A stretch of 64,000 nucleotides of DNA from contig NZ_LT707065.1 in the NCBI RefSeq assembly GCF_900156745.1, forward strand, positions 6,026,086-6,090,085. The letters are read 5' to 3'. Below, in pieces: positions 33,239 to 41,489 of this stretch. Both the position numbers and the translations under genes were made by a program. The notes under the pieces are model-generated. The model searched no databases. It saw nothing but the letters and a program-made list of their open reading frames with translations, and had not been told where the DNA came from. Each line of letters starts with the position of its first letter. The stretch's first letter is position 1. This DNA comes from Achromobacter sp. MFA1 R4. Lineage in GTDB: Bacteria > Pseudomonadota > Gammaproteobacteria > Burkholderiales > Burkholderiaceae_B.

Positions 33239-34474
33239 CTAGGTGCGCGCCCGCCCGTCCGCGGGACAGGCGGCGCGCGCCGCGCGCGGGGCCGTCGCTG
33301 CCCAGAACAGCAACGCCGCCACGCTGATGCCCGCGCCCAGCACGCAGACGCCCAGCCAGCCGGCCCGCGCATACACGGCCGTGGCCGCGATCGACCCCAG
33401 TCCGCTGCCCACCGCGTAGAACAACATGTAGCCCGCCACCAGGCGGCTGTGCGCCTGCGCGCCGATGCTGAAAATCATGGCCTGGTTGGTCACATGCAGC
33501 GCCTGCAGGGCGAGGTCCAGCGCCAGCACGCCGACCGCGAGCAGCCACAGGCTGCGGTCCAGGAAGGCGATGGGCACCCAGGCCAGGCACAGCAACGCCA
33601 GGCCCATCGCGGTGGTGCGCTGGCCATGGCCGGCATCCGCCGACCGTCCGGCGCGCGCCGCCATCAGCACGCCCACCACCCCCACCAGCCCGAACGCGCC
33701 CACCGCGGTGTGCGACAAGGCATGCGGCGGCGCGCTCAGCGGCAGCACCAGCGCGGTCCAGAAGGCGCTGAACGCGGCGAACATCAACAGCGCGATCATG
33801 CCGCGCACCCGCAGGACGCGCTCGGTCGCCAGCAAGGTGAACACCGAGCGCAGCAGCGCGCCGTAACGCAGGCCCGCGGCGGGCAGGCGCCGCCGCGGCA
33901 GCCAGCGGGCCAGCGCCACGGCCAGCAAGGCGGACAGGCCAGCCGAGGCCAGGTACACCGCGCGCCAGCCCCACAGGTCCGCCAGCACGCCGGCCAGCGT
34001 GCGCGCCAGCAGCAGGCCGATCACCACCCCGCCCTGCGCCGCGCCCACGACGCGCCCGCGCTCGGACGGGGCCGCCAGCGCCGCGGACAGCGCCAGCAGG
34101 CCCTGCGTCATCGCGGTGCCCAGCAGGCCAAGCGCCACCATGCCCGCCAGCAGCCATGGCGGATTCGCCGCGCTCGCCACCGCGGCCAGGGCCAGCACCA
34201 GCAGGGCCAGTTGCCCCAGCATCAGCCGGCGGCGGTCCAGCAGGTCGCCCAGCGGCACCACGAAGAACAGGGCCAGCGCGCAGCCGAGCTGGGTGGCGGT
34301 GACGACGATGCCGACCGCCGCCTCGTCCAGGTGGAATTCCCGTCCGATGGCGTCCAGCAGGGGCTGCGCGTAGTAGACGTTCGCCACGCTCAGGGCGCAG
34401 GCCGCGGCCAGCAGCAAGACCAGCAGGGCGGGCGTAGCGGGCGCGTTGCCGTCCGGCGAGGGGGAGGGTTTCAT
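33239..34474 (-). CDS. MFS transporter
   Basis: 411 residues, about 12 helices in two six-helix bundles. The loop between helices 2 and 3 is VPLGDLLDRRRLMLGQL, the MFS signature. Probable drug or metabolite efflux pump of the inner membrane. It is divergent from the HxlR regulator, which likely controls it through the paired GGTTT motifs between them. Confidence 0.88.
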   Translation of the reverse strand: MKPSPSPDGNAPATPALLVLLLAAACALSVANVYYAQPLLDAIGREFHLDEAAVGIVVTATQLGCALALFFVVPLGDLLDRRRLMLGQLALLVLALAAVASAANPPWLLAGMVALGLLGTAMTQGLLALSAALAAPSERGRVVGAAQGGVVIGLLLARTLAGVLADLWGWRAVYLASAGLSALLAVALARWLPRRRLPAAGLRYGALLRSVFTLLATERVLRVRGMIALLMFAAFSAFWTALVLPLSAPPHALSHTAVGAFGLVGVVGVLMAARAGRSADAGHGQRTTAMGLALLCLAWVPIAFLDRSLWLLAVGVLALDLALQALHVTNQAMIFSIGAQAHSRLVAGYMLFYAVGSGLGSIAATAVYARAGWLGVCVLGAGISVAALLFWAATAPRAARAACPADGRART

Positions 34475-34484
34475 GGCAAATCCA

Positions 34485-34534
34485 GTTTTATTACGAAACC
34501 AGAATGCTAGGCGACCAGGTTTTATAATGCAACC
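34485..34534. promoter_or_regulatory. HxlR/MFS divergent promoter region with paired GGTTT...TAAT motifs
   Basis: GGTTTTATAATGCAACC (34518-34534, GGTT/AACC symmetry) contains a consensus TATAAT -10 for hxlR. An inverted relative, GGTTTCGTAATAAAAC on the minus strand (34500-34485), lies near the MFS start. The two could be operators for the HxlR dimer. Confidence 0.5.
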
Positions 34535-34559
34535 AACTTTCGGCCGGCGCGACCGGCCG

Positions 34560-34607
34560 CAGGCCCAGGCCCAGGCCCAGATCCAGATCCAGATCCAGCC
34601 CCAGACC
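34560..34607 (+). repeat. Hexanucleotide tandem repeat in the hxlR leader
   Basis: Eight consecutive CAGRYC-like units: CAGGCC x3, CAGATC x3, CAGCCC, CAGACC. The tract ends 16 nt before the HxlR ATG and lies between its -10 element and start codon. Confidence 0.85.
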
Positions 34608-34623
34608 CAGCAAGGAACCCGAC

Positions 34624-35106
34624 ATGGTCAAACGCACCAGCCTTGAAGGCGCCGCCTGCCCCGTGGCGCGCTCGCTCGACGCCATCGGCGACTGGTGGTC
34701 GCTGCTCATCGTGCGCGACGCGTTCGACGGGTTGCGCCGCTTCGGCGAATTCCAGAAGAACCTGGGCATGGCCAAGAACATCCTCAGCGACCGCCTGCGC
34801 ACGCTGGTCGCGCACGGCATCCTGCAGGTCGCGCCCGCCTCGGACGGAAGCGCCTACCAGGAGTACGTGCTCACCAGTAAGGGCGAGGCGCTGTTTCCGG
34901 TGATCGTGGGGCTGCGCCAATGGGGTGAAGACCATTACTACGGCCCTGACGAAGCGCATTCGGCGCTCATCGACCGCCAGCGCGGCCAGCCGGTGCGGCG
35001 CCTGGAGATCCGCGCGCAGGACGGCCGCGTGCTGGCGCCGGGCGACACGGTCGTGCGCAAGGTGGCGCCGTCCGCACCGGATCCGCGGGGCGACGCCGCA
35101 CGCTGA
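34624..35106 (+). CDS. HxlR-family transcriptional regulator
   Basis: 160 residues. Conserved CPVARSLDAIGDWWSLLIVRDAFDGLRRFGEFQKNLGMAKNILSDRL is the HxlR winged-helix hallmark. Cys12 is the conserved N-terminal cysteine that serves as the redox or electrophile sensor in characterised relatives such as HypR. Divergent from the MFS pump. An ill-fitting repeat-rich leader precedes it; the start follows AAGGAA at 34612-34617. Confidence 0.88.
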   Translation: MVKRTSLEGAACPVARSLDAIGDWWSLLIVRDAFDGLRRFGEFQKNLGMAKNILSDRLRTLVAHGILQVAPASDGSAYQEYVLTSKGEALFPVIVGLRQWGEDHYYGPDEAHSALIDRQRGQPVRRLEIRAQDGRVLAPGDTVVRKVAPSAPDPRGDAAR

Positions 35107-35143
35107 TGCGCAGGGCCGGCCACGGCCGGCCAACTTCCCCGCC

Positions 35144-36115
35144 CTAGGCCGCCGCGGGCCAGCGGCCGGTCGCGAGCGCCGTCGGCGACCACGACTCGAA
35201 GCGCCAGCGCAAGGCCAGCGCCCCCGGCCGCCGCACCACCCGGCGCACATGGACGCGCCACAGGCGTTCGGCGCCCTGGAATTGCGCGATCTCGGGGCCG
35301 TCCAGGACCACTTCCGCCCGCCCGGTCAGTTGCAGCACGTCGCCGCGCTCGAAGTCGATGAAGAGCAGTCCGGCCACGGGATTGGCCACGAGGTTGCCCA
35401 AGGTGTTGAAAAAGCGGTTGCCCGAAAAATCCGGAATCGTCAGCACGTCGCCGTCCACCCGCACGAAGCCGGGCTTGCCGCCGCGATGCGAGACATCCAC
35501 GCTCCGGCCGCCGTCGCCGTCCTCGCGGTCGACGTAGCTGGCGACGAAAAAGGTGTCGGCCGCCGCGATCAGCGCGCGCGCCGCCGCGTCCAGTCCGGCC
35601 TGCCCGGGCAGCGCCGCGGCAAAGCGCAGCGACGGCGAGCGCGAGAAATAGAAGTCGCGCGACTGGATGTACTGCGGGCAATTGCCGAAGGATTGCGCCA
35701 CCGCCACGTCGAAACGCTTGCCATCCCAGGCCTGGATGCGGCCGTTCATGCGGTTGCGCCGGCGCGTATGCAGCTCGATGCCCAGGAGCCCCACCGCCTT
35801 GCCCGGCCCCAGCCCGGCGCGCAGCGGATCGTCCGTGTCGGGCATCGCGGCGATGCGCAGCGTGTGCGGGTCGGGCGACGCGGCAAAACCGGGCTCCCCT
35901 TCCAGGATGCCGGCCCAGGGATCGCCCTGCGCATCGACGGCGCCCGCCACCAGGAATGGAAGCTGCGCGAAGAACTCGCGGTGCTGGTCGGGCATGTAGT
36001 CGCGGATGACCTTGCGTCCGACGAGGTCCATGCGCGCGGCCACGCCCGTGTGGTTCTGCAATTGGCGTTCCCCGGCGTGCCACGGCGAGGGCGCGGGGGT
36101 CTCGGAAGCATTCAT
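35144..36115 (-). CDS. FMN-binding split-barrel (pyridoxamine 5'-phosphate oxidase-like) protein
   Basis: 323 residues. A pyridoxamine-phosphate-oxidase-like barrel contains RDYMPDQHREFFAQLPFLVAGAVDA, DPWAGILEGEPGF and a second region IPDFSGNRFFNTLGNLVANPVAGLLFIDF, typical of these two-part FMN proteins. AAGGAG lies 6 nt before the ATG at 36115. It is probably cotranscribed with the GST gene 29 bp upstream. Proteins of this kind fused or paired with ferredoxin-type modules are often redox or detoxification enzymes; the reaction is unknown. Confidence 0.82.
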   Translation of the reverse strand: MNASETPAPSPWHAGERQLQNHTGVAARMDLVGRKVIRDYMPDQHREFFAQLPFLVAGAVDAQGDPWAGILEGEPGFAASPDPHTLRIAAMPDTDDPLRAGLGPGKAVGLLGIELHTRRRNRMNGRIQAWDGKRFDVAVAQSFGNCPQYIQSRDFYFSRSPSLRFAAALPGQAGLDAAARALIAAADTFFVASYVDREDGDGGRSVDVSHRGGKPGFVRVDGDVLTIPDFSGNRFFNTLGNLVANPVAGLLFIDFERGDVLQLTGRAEVVLDGPEIAQFQGAERLWRVHVRRVVRRPGALALRWRFESWSPTALATGRWPAAA

Positions 36116-36144
36116 GATGGTCTCCTTGCGGCGGGCGCCCGGCC

Positions 36145-36774
36145 TCAGGCCGCGAGCAGGCCCACGGCGGACGACGCCATGGGCACGAAGCGCGGCAGAT
36201 GCTCGATCCGGTCGAGCCACGCGCGGATATGGGGATAGTCCGCCAGCGACACGTTGCCCTCCGGCGCATGCGCCACGTAGGCATAGCAGGCCACGTCGGC
36301 AATCGTCGGGACATCGCCCGCCAGGAAATCGCGTCGGCGCAGTTCGCCTTCCATGACGGCAAGCAGCGCATGCGCGCGCGCCAGCGTGGCGTCCGCGTCG
36401 AGCGGCGCGCCGAACAGCGTCACCAGGCGCGCCGACGCAGGGCCGGCGGCCAGCGGCCCGGACGCCACCGACAGCCAGCGCTGGACCGCGGCCGCCCCCA
36501 CAGGATCCTGCGGCAACCACGCCTGCCCGCCATAGCGCTTGGCCAGGTACACCAGGATGGCGGTCGAATCGGCGACCACGACGCCGTTGTCATCGATCAC
36601 CGGGACCTGCCCGAAGGCATTGAGCGCCAGGAACTCGGGCCGCTTCTGCTCGCGCTGGCGCAGGTCCACGTCGACGGCCTCATGCGGCACGTCGAGCAGG
36701 GACAGCATCAGCTCGACGCGATGCGCGTGGCCGGACAAGGGGTAACGGTAGAACTTCAGGGGGGTGGACGGCAT
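36145..36774 (-). CDS. Glutathione S-transferase
   Basis: 209 residues. Thioredoxin-like N-terminal domain (FYRYPLSGHAHRVELMLSLL, FGQVPVIDDNGVVVADSTAILVYLA with the cis-Pro and Ser-linked glutathione site), then an all-helical C-terminal domain. Conjugates or reduces electrophiles with glutathione in the cytoplasm. It forms a short operon with the FMN protein. Confidence 0.9.
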   Translation of the reverse strand: MPSTPLKFYRYPLSGHAHRVELMLSLLDVPHEAVDVDLRQREQKRPEFLALNAFGQVPVIDDNGVVVADSTAILVYLAKRYGGQAWLPQDPVGAAAVQRWLSVASGPLAAGPASARLVTLFGAPLDADATLARAHALLAVMEGELRRRDFLAGDVPTIADVACYAYVAHAPEGNVSLADYPHIRAWLDRIEHLPRFVPMASSAVGLLAA

Positions 36775-36878
36775 GGCGGGCTCCCAGGTGGATTCAGGGC
36801 TCCATCTTGGGGCGCGCCGGCCGGATCGGGAACGGCCGGCGCCGGCAAGACACTCTTGCCGTACATGAAATAAACCGG

Positions 36879-37784
36879 TCAGGCCGGCAGCGCGGCCAGG
36901 TCCCGGCGCAGGGCCTGCACGCAGAATTCCACGAAGCTGCGCACCTTGGCCGAGCTTTTGCGCCCTTCCGGGTACACCACGTGGACCGGCACGGGCGGCA
37001 TCTCGAATTCACGCAGCACCACCTGCAGCGCGCCACTGGCCAGGTGCGGCGCCACCTGGTAGGACATCACCTGCGTCAGGCCCCAGCCCTCGCGGGCGGC
37101 CATGACTGCGGCCTGGAACGAGGTGACGGTGAGCTGGGACTGCACGTTGAGCCGCTGGATCTGGTTGTCCTGCACGAAACGCCACTGCGGCGCCCTGCCC
37201 TCCATCGCCGCGGTGATCGTGCAGAAGCGATGCAGGGCGTCGGGGGTTTCGGGCACGCCGCGCTCGCGCAGGAAATCCGGCGATGCGCAGACCACGCGGC
37301 GCACGTGGCCGACCGGCACCGCGGTCAGCGAGGAATCCGGCAACGCACCGATGCGCACGGCCACGTCGATGTCCTCGTCCACAAGATTGACCACGCGATC
37401 CACCAGCAGCGCGCGCACCGAAACCTGGCGATGCTCGCGCAGATAGCCCAGCACGGCCGGCATGACGTGCAGTTCGCCGAACAGCGCGGGCGCGGTGATG
37501 GCGAGCGCGCCGCGCGGCGCGGCCATGGCCCCCGCCGCGGCGTCGTCCGCCTGTTCGACGTCGTCCAGAATGCGGCGGCAGTCGGCCGCATAACGCTGGC
37601 CCGCTTCGGTCAGGCGCAGGCTGCGCGTGGTGCGCACCAGCAGCAACGCGCCCAGGCGGCGCTCCAGCGCGGCGACGCTGCGCGTGACGGTGGGCGCCGA
37701 CATCTGCAGGCGCCGCGCCGCCGCGGCAAAGCTGCCCGCGTCGGCCACGGCAAGAAATACCGTCATCTCATGGAATCGGTTCAC
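36879..37784 (-). CDS. LysR-family transcriptional regulator
   Basis: 301 residues from a GTG at 37784 (VNRFHEMTVFLAVAD), which aligns with the usual LysR N-terminus; an internal ATG at 37766 would trim helix 1. The winged helix contains FAAAARRLQMSAPTVTRSVAALERRLGALLL. An effector domain follows. It lies upstream of the GST-FMN operon on the same strand and may control it. Confidence 0.87.
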   Translation of the reverse strand: MNRFHEMTVFLAVADAGSFAAAARRLQMSAPTVTRSVAALERRLGALLLVRTTRSLRLTEAGQRYAADCRRILDDVEQADDAAAGAMAAPRGALAITAPALFGELHVMPAVLGYLREHRQVSVRALLVDRVVNLVDEDIDVAVRIGALPDSSLTAVPVGHVRRVVCASPDFLRERGVPETPDALHRFCTITAAMEGRAPQWRFVQDNQIQRLNVQSQLTVTSFQAAVMAAREGWGLTQVMSYQVAPHLASGALQVVLREFEMPPVPVHVVYPEGRKSSAKVRSFVEFCVQALRRDLAALPA

Positions 37785-37849
37785 AGCGGGACGGGCTCCG
37801 TAGTCGTGTGATGCGTGGTGGCGTCGCGTCTCGCGCCGTTGCCTGCAAT

Positions 37850-38776
37850 TTACCCGCGAGCGTGCGCCTTGTCCTGCCCGCCGCGCAGCGCCTGGCCGCG
37901 GAACTCCTTGCGCAGCCACGCCAGAAACGCCTTGACAGGCGGGTGACGCTCGCGCCCCGGGGCGCACAGCGCGGTGTAGGCCGAGCCCGCGACGCGGATC
38001 TCCGGCCGGAACGGCACCAGGGTGCCGGCCGCCACGCTGTCGGACACCATCACCGAACTGGTCAGCACCAGTCCCTGCCCGGCGATGGCGGCCTGCAAGG
38101 CGTAGTGTTCCTCGGTGTAGGCATGCTCGGCGGCCGGGCGGCGCCATGCCGGCAGGCCCGCCGCGTCGCACCACGCCTGCCACCCCTGCTCATAGAGTGG
38201 CGAATCGCGCCAGCGCACCGTCACCAGCGCGGGTGCTCGCCGTCCTGCCCGCGCGATGCGGGCCGGCGCGCCGTACACGCCGAACCACTCCGGCAGCGCG
38301 CAAGCCGCGTGCAGCGCGGGATAGCGCTCGCCGCTGTAGCGGATGGCCACGTCCACGCTGGCGTCCTGGAGCAGGTCGACGGGGTCGGGCGTCGCGTCCA
38401 GGCGCAGTTGGTATTGGGGATGCGCCTGATGGAAACGCCCCAGCCGGGGCACCAGCCAGAGCGCGGCGAAGGAGTGCGTGGTGGAGACGGTCAGCGCGCC
38501 CGACGCCGGCGCGGGGCGCAATGCGTCCACCGCCTGGGCGACATCGAGCAGGGCGCCATGCACGCCCGCAAACAGGCGCGCGCCCTTGTCGGTGAGGCGC
38601 ACGCCGCGCGGCACGCGGTCGAACAGCGCGCACCCCACGTGGCGCTCCAGCGCCTTGACCTGATGGGAGACGGCGGTGGGCGTGACCGACAGCTCGTTCG
38701 CGGCCAGCTTGAAACTGCGCAGGCGCGCGGCAGCCTCGAAGGTGCGTAGCGCGGTGACGGGAAGCGTGGCAAACAT
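37850..38776 (-). CDS. LysR-family transcriptional regulator (GcvA-like)
   Basis: 308 residues. The winged helix has LRSFKLAANELSVTPTAVSHQVKALERHVGCALFDR, the GcvA-branch pattern. A complete effector-binding domain follows. Divergent from the NAD(P)H oxidoreductase gene, which is the probable target. The shared upstream region carries TGAAT/ATTCA repeats. Confidence 0.88.
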   Translation of the reverse strand: MFATLPVTALRTFEAAARLRSFKLAANELSVTPTAVSHQVKALERHVGCALFDRVPRGVRLTDKGARLFAGVHGALLDVAQAVDALRPAPASGALTVSTTHSFAALWLVPRLGRFHQAHPQYQLRLDATPDPVDLLQDASVDVAIRYSGERYPALHAACALPEWFGVYGAPARIARAGRRAPALVTVRWRDSPLYEQGWQAWCDAAGLPAWRRPAAEHAYTEEHYALQAAIAGQGLVLTSSVMVSDSVAAGTLVPFRPEIRVAGSAYTALCAPGRERHPPVKAFLAWLRKEFRGQALRGGQDKAHARG

Positions 38777-38792
38777 AGGCGGCAGACCTGGA

Positions 38793-38816
38793 TGAATTTG
38801 ATTCAGCTTAATTCAG
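38793..38816. promoter_or_regulatory. TGAAT-N3-ATTCA palindrome with a repeated ATTCAG
   Basis: TGAATTTGATTCA (38793-38805) is a perfect 5-bp inverted repeat. ATTCAG recurs at 38801 and 38811, exactly one helical turn apart. It starts 17 nt from the LysR start codon in the divergent region, so it is a candidate LysR binding site. Confidence 0.45.
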
Positions 38817-38909
38817 GAATGATCATTTGTCGCGGCGGCGGCTTGCGGCCAACATGGCCTGCAACATGGCCATGAAGATCGTTTCCAATCACTCTTGCGG
38901 GAGCCAAAC

Positions 38910-39581
38910 ATGAATTCAAATCAGCAATCCAACCGGCTGCTCATCCTGGTGGGCAGTCCGCGCCGCGATGGCAACAGCGCCGCGCTGGGCAAGGCCGCCC
39001 TGCGCGGGGCCGAGGCCGCCGGCACCGCCGCCACCCTGCTCTTTATCGATGACTACATCCACGGTTTCCTTCCGGACCTGCGGCACGCCCGCGCGCCGGC
39101 GGACCGGTACGCCGAACTCTTCCTGGAACACTTTCTGCCCGCCGACGGCATGCTGCTCTGCACGCCCGTCTATTGGTATGGGATGTCGGCGCAGGCCAAG
39201 GCGTTCTTCGACCGGTCGTTCAGCCATTACGCCGGGGCGGGACCCGAGCCGCAGCGCGTCATGGCGCGCATGACCGGCAAGCGGCTGGGCCTGGCGGTCG
39301 CCTCGGAAGAGACCTATCCCGGCGCGGCGCTGGGCATCGTGCACCAGGTCCAGGAATATGCGCGCTACACCCATTCCGACTTTGTCGGCTACGTGCACGG
39401 CGCGGGCAACAAGCGCGGCGAGATCGCGCGGGATCCGCGCCAGCCCCTGGCGGCCGCGCAGACCTTGGGCGCCGAGTTCTTCACCCGCAAATACTCCGAC
39501 TACCGGATCGAGACGCCCCGCCGTCACAACGTCTGGGAGGCCGCGCCCGCCTTGAGCAGCACGCCGGGCGGGCTGCCATAG
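38910..39581 (+). CDS. NAD(P)H-dependent FMN oxidoreductase (flavodoxin fold)
   Basis: 223 residues. The flavodoxin-like FMN site is ILVGSPRRDGNSAALGKAA, and the second binding loop is LCTPVYWYGMSAQAKAFFDR, as in NADPH:quinone/azo reductases. Start at 38910 after GCGGGAG. Regulated probably by the divergent LysR protein. The final 58 bp overlap the end of the convergent AraC gene. Confidence 0.88.
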   Translation: MNSNQQSNRLLILVGSPRRDGNSAALGKAALRGAEAAGTAATLLFIDDYIHGFLPDLRHARAPADRYAELFLEHFLPADGMLLCTPVYWYGMSAQAKAFFDRSFSHYAGAGPEPQRVMARMTGKRLGLAVASEETYPGAALGIVHQVQEYARYTHSDFVGYVHGAGNKRGEIARDPRQPLAAAQTLGAEFFTRKYSDYRIETPRRHNVWEAAPALSSTPGGLP

Positions 39582-40390
39582 ACCTGCTTGAACACACGGG
39601 TCAGATGCGCCTGGTCCGCAAAGCCCACCGCCTGCGCGGCGTCGGCCAGCGGCAGGCCGCCGCGCAGCAGCGCGCGGGCGCGCGCCACCCGCCAGTTGCG
39701 CAGCCACGCCTGCGGCGGCAGGCCATAGCGCCGCGCGAACTGCTTGACCAGCGTGGTGCGGTGCCGGTCCTGCGCCTGCGCCAGCGCCTCCAGGTCCGGC
39801 GCGCAGGCCGGATCGGCGGCCATGCGTTCGCGCAGCAAGGCGCATACGTCGGTCAGGTCGGTCAGGTCGGCCATGTCGGCCACGCCGGCAGGGTCGCCCG
39901 ACGCTACACGGCCACTCTCGTTGCCGCCGTCCGGCGTCCTGCCATGCGCGGCCAGCAGGCCGAACACGGCCGCCGACATGCGCGCGCGGCGCTGCGCGGC
40001 GGGAATCTCGTCGGCCGTCAGCGCATTCAGCCAGGTCGCGCACAGCGAGGCATCGGCGATCACCGGCCCGGCCCGCCGCACGCCATGCGCATCCAGCGCC
40101 TGCTCGTGGTCCTGGAACCAGGCGGGGTCGAGATAGGCCATGCGGTACACCAGCGACCCGGCAGCCGTGCCGCCGGTGTGCACCTGTCCCGGGGCGATCA
40201 CCACGAGTTCGCCTGCCCGCGCGGTGTAGGGCGCGCCTTGCACCGTGAATTCGCAGCAGCCCTGCTCGACCGCGCCGATGGCCCAGGCGTCATGGAAATG
40301 CGGCGCGTAGCGATAGGCGCGCAGGTCTGCGATCAGCACGTCGCCGGGCAGGCCCGCGCCGCAATGCCAGATGTGTTGAGAAACCGCCAT
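39524..40390 (-). CDS. AraC-family transcriptional regulator
   Basis: 288 residues. An N-terminal cupin-like sensor domain (ELVVIAPGQVHTGG, then HDAWAIGAVEQG upstream) is joined to the double helix-turn-helix domain with LPLADAAQAVGFADQAHLTRVFKQVYGSPPG. The start at 40390 is the second in-frame ATG; one at 40435 would overlap the end of the proline dehydrogenase gene by 20 bp. Its coding end overlaps the convergent oxidoreductase by 58 bp. Confidence 0.85.
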   Translation of the reverse strand: MAVSQHIWHCGAGLPGDVLIADLRAYRYAPHFHDAWAIGAVEQGCCEFTVQGAPYTARAGELVVIAPGQVHTGGTAAGSLVYRMAYLDPAWFQDHEQALDAHGVRRAGPVIADASLCATWLNALTADEIPAAQRRARMSAAVFGLLAAHGRTPDGGNESGRVASGDPAGVADMADLTDLTDVCALLRERMAADPACAPDLEALAQAQDRHRTTLVKQFARRYGLPPQAWLRNWRVARARALLRGGLPLADAAQAVGFADQAHLTRVFKQVYGSPPGVLLKAGAASQTL

Positions 40391-40415
40391 GGGTAGAGGG
40401 TCAGCCGTCTCGCGG

Positions 40416-41375
40416 CTATCCGAAGTAGCGCCCATCCGACGTCAGGGATCGGGCCAGCAGCCACGCGTTGCGAGGATTTTCTCCGACGCGCCGGATGGCA
40501 TACGGCCACCAGTCCGCGCCGAACGGGAGATAGACCCTGACGTTATAGCCCAATCCGCGCAGCGCCAGTTGCCAGTCCGGGCGCACGCCGTAGAGCATTT
40601 CAAATTCGAAGTCGGCGGGGGACCAGCCACGTTCGCGCGCCAGGTCGATGATGGCGCCCGCCAGCCGGTCGTCGTGCGTGCCGAAGACCGGGTAGAAGCC
40701 CGAGTCCCGCGCCTCGCGCGACAGCATGATGGCGGCCGCGTCCAGATAGGCCAGGTCGATGCGCGCGCGCCCCGCGTGATCCAGCGCCCGCTCCGGGAAC
40801 GCGCCCTTCACCAGCCGCAGCGAGGTCCGCTGGCGAATCGCCCAGGCCAGGTCTTCCGGCGTGCGGCGGCGCCGCGCCTGCAGCGTGAGCCCGGCGGGGA
40901 CGCCCGCTTCCAGCAAGTGGCGATGCAGCGCGCAGGTGCGGTCGCGGATGGCGGAATCTTCCATATCCAGCATCAGGCAGCCGCGTCCCCCGCGCGCGGC
41001 GCCTTGCGCCGCGATGCCGATGCGCCGCGCGTTGTCCTCGCCCAGCGCGTCGCCCTGCATGTAGCCGATGGCGGTGGGGTCGACGGACACGTGCACGTCC
41101 AGGCCGGCGTCGGCCAACGCCTTGCATGCGCCGATGGCCTGATCGACGTTGTGCGCGATGGCGGCCCGGTCCGCGACGTACTCGCCCAGGTAGAAGAGCG
41201 ATGCGCGAATGCCATGCACCTCGCGCAGCCGCACGGCCGTGCGCACGGCCTCGTGCACGTCGGCGCCGCCGACGAACCGGCGGGCCAGCGAGGTCCGGGC
41301 GGCCATCGCCCGCATCGCCTGCCCGACCGCCGGGCTGCGCGCCAACGCAATCGTGGTTCTCTGGAAAATGCTCAT
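40416..41375 (-). CDS. Proline dehydrogenase (monofunctional)
   Basis: 319 residues, the FAD-dependent PRODH barrel alone, without the aldehyde dehydrogenase half of PutA. Motifs include VSVDPTAIGYMQGD, CLMLDMEDSAIRD, RLVKGAFPE and the C-terminal VRVYLPFGADWWPYAIRRVGENPRN, which holds the substrate carboxylate-binding arginines. Oxidises L-proline to pyrroline-5-carboxylate at the membrane. Lies next to dadA on the same strand, so both feed amino-acid electrons to the quinone pool. Confidence 0.9.
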   Translation of the reverse strand: MSIFQRTTIALARSPAVGQAMRAMAARTSLARRFVGGADVHEAVRTAVRLREVHGIRASLFYLGEYVADRAAIAHNVDQAIGACKALADAGLDVHVSVDPTAIGYMQGDALGEDNARRIGIAAQGAARGGRGCLMLDMEDSAIRDRTCALHRHLLEAGVPAGLTLQARRRRTPEDLAWAIRQRTSLRLVKGAFPERALDHAGRARIDLAYLDAAAIMLSREARDSGFYPVFGTHDDRLAGAIIDLARERGWSPADFEFEMLYGVRPDWQLALRGLGYNVRVYLPFGADWWPYAIRRVGENPRNAWLLARSLTSDGRYFG

Positions 41376-41489
41376 CGCCTCACCGCGCAAAGCGGCCACT
41401 ATGCAGCGACGGCGAAAGGCTGTCTTGAACGCCCGTGAACGGACGCCGGGACATGCCGGGATTCCGATCAGGCCCGGATCAGGCCCGGA

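Noticed and set aside
34446-34646. A 66-codon plus-strand frame ending in alternating Gln-Ala and Gln-Ile, through the hexanucleotide tract
   Set aside because: The peptide pattern is just the translation of the 6-bp repeat, the frame begins inside the MFS gene, and there is no ribosome-binding site. The repeat itself is kept as a feature.
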